Of a DNA stretch of 5,582 nucleotides, positions 5,239-5,582 are shown piece after piece. The translations under genes were made by a program, and so were the position numbers. The number at the start of each line of letters is the position of its first letter. Position 1 is the stretch's first letter. The DNA comes from Calditrichota bacterium (GTDB taxonomy: Bacteria > Zhuqueibacterota > Zhuqueibacteria > Residuimicrobiales > Krinioviventaceae): positions 1-5,582 of the forward strand of contig RPQV01000268.1 in the NCBI GenBank assembly GCA_003818595.1. The letters are read 5' to 3'. Below the pieces are notes generated by a model. It ran no database searches. It had not been told where the DNA came from and saw nothing but the letters and a program-made list of their open reading frames with translations.

Positions 5239-5344
5239 AACATTATCCCAAGTTAAAATATCAGTGTCTGGAAGACGGGCCACCGATCCCCTGACGGCGT
5301 CGGGTGCGTATATCTCCTCCACGCTGATCGCTGCACCCAACACC

Positions 5345-5582
5345 TCATTTCAAAATCATCAGTTTTTTCGTCTGCATAAATTCATCAGCGACTAGGCGGC
5401 AAAAGTAGACGCCTCCAGCCCAATCGTCGGCATCCCATGTGTAGTGATGGCGCCCCATCTCCTGTTCTTCGGCGAACAGGGTGCTGACCTTTTGTCCGGA
5501 AATATTGTAAAGCTCCAGCGTGACATGACTCTTTCGCGGCAGCTGATAGCTGATGATGGTGCTCTGGTTGAACGGATTGGGA
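5345..5582 (-). CDS. C-terminal tail of a secreted protein with T9SS type-A/FlgD-like sorting domain (partial)
   Basis: The last 78 residues are visible, ending at TGA 5345-5347; the rest lies beyond the right edge. The segment PNPFNQSTIISYQLP opens the domain, followed by VTLELYNISGQKV, a WDADDWAGGVYFCRL strand-turn-strand and the final KKLMILK. This is the layout of the roughly 80-residue Por/T9SS type-A sorting domain, which overlaps in style with FlgD-Ig-like tails found in KSB1, Calditrichota and Ignavibacteria. Such tails direct export across the outer membrane and are removed or anchored there. The function of the main protein cannot be seen. The next 106 bases (5239-5344) before the channel remnant contain a GGGTGC/GCACCC inverted pair (5302-5307, 5333-5338) with a 25-base loop but no T-run, so no terminator is called. 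Confidence 0.9.
   Translation of the reverse strand, partial: PNPFNQSTIISYQLPRKSHVTLELYNISGQKVSTLFAEEQEMGRHHYTWDADDWAGGVYFCRLVADEFMQTKKLMILK

Noticed and set aside
5302..5338. Terminator after the T9SS-tail gene
   Set aside because: The GGGTGC/GCACCC pair has a 25-base loop and no T-run follows.

Overview
The window comes from a Bacteria genome that looks like the Bacteroidota / KSB1 / Calditrichota (FCB) side of the tree. The right edge holds the end of a secreted protein with a type-A T9SS/FlgD-like C-terminal tail (PNPFN at the domain start). The large central protein carries an N-terminal region like that of Bacteroidota TlpA-type proteins. G+C looks close to 50%. This placement is an inference from protein style, not a database result.

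Every gene I can support is on the minus strand, so transcription runs right to left. The order is: tail of a secreted T9SS-type protein (5345-5582, cut by the edge); internally deleted remnant of a TMEM175/DUF1211-type channel (5085-5238); small five-helix membrane protein (4485-4970); large secreted alpha/beta hydrolase with a TlpA-like N-terminal half (2490-4361); internally deleted remnant of a type II restriction-modification locus (2165-2391); pirin (1156-2172); VOC-fold protein (781-1119); about 300 bases without a convincing gene; 55-residue hypothetical protein (297-464); and the start of a secreted CE1-type esterase (1-270, cut by the edge).

The pirin and VOC genes are 36 bases apart and probably co-transcribed; both belong to cupin or metal-binding small-molecule enzyme families. 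The two esterase-type hydrolases both carry signal peptides and probably act outside the cytoplasm. Otherwise the genes do not form an obvious pathway.

The most unusual content lies between and at the edges of the genes. There are two gene scars in which the first codons of one gene are joined out of frame to the last codons of the same or a neighbouring gene. A 66-bp direct repeat (77% identical, no gaps) has one copy inside the hydrolase coding sequence and the other in its leader. An octamer tandem repeat contains the hydrolase stop codon, and a G-quadruplex-type sequence sits in the mRNA immediately before it. No RNA gene, CRISPR array or complete mobile element was seen. I did not find a convincing new multi-gene system.
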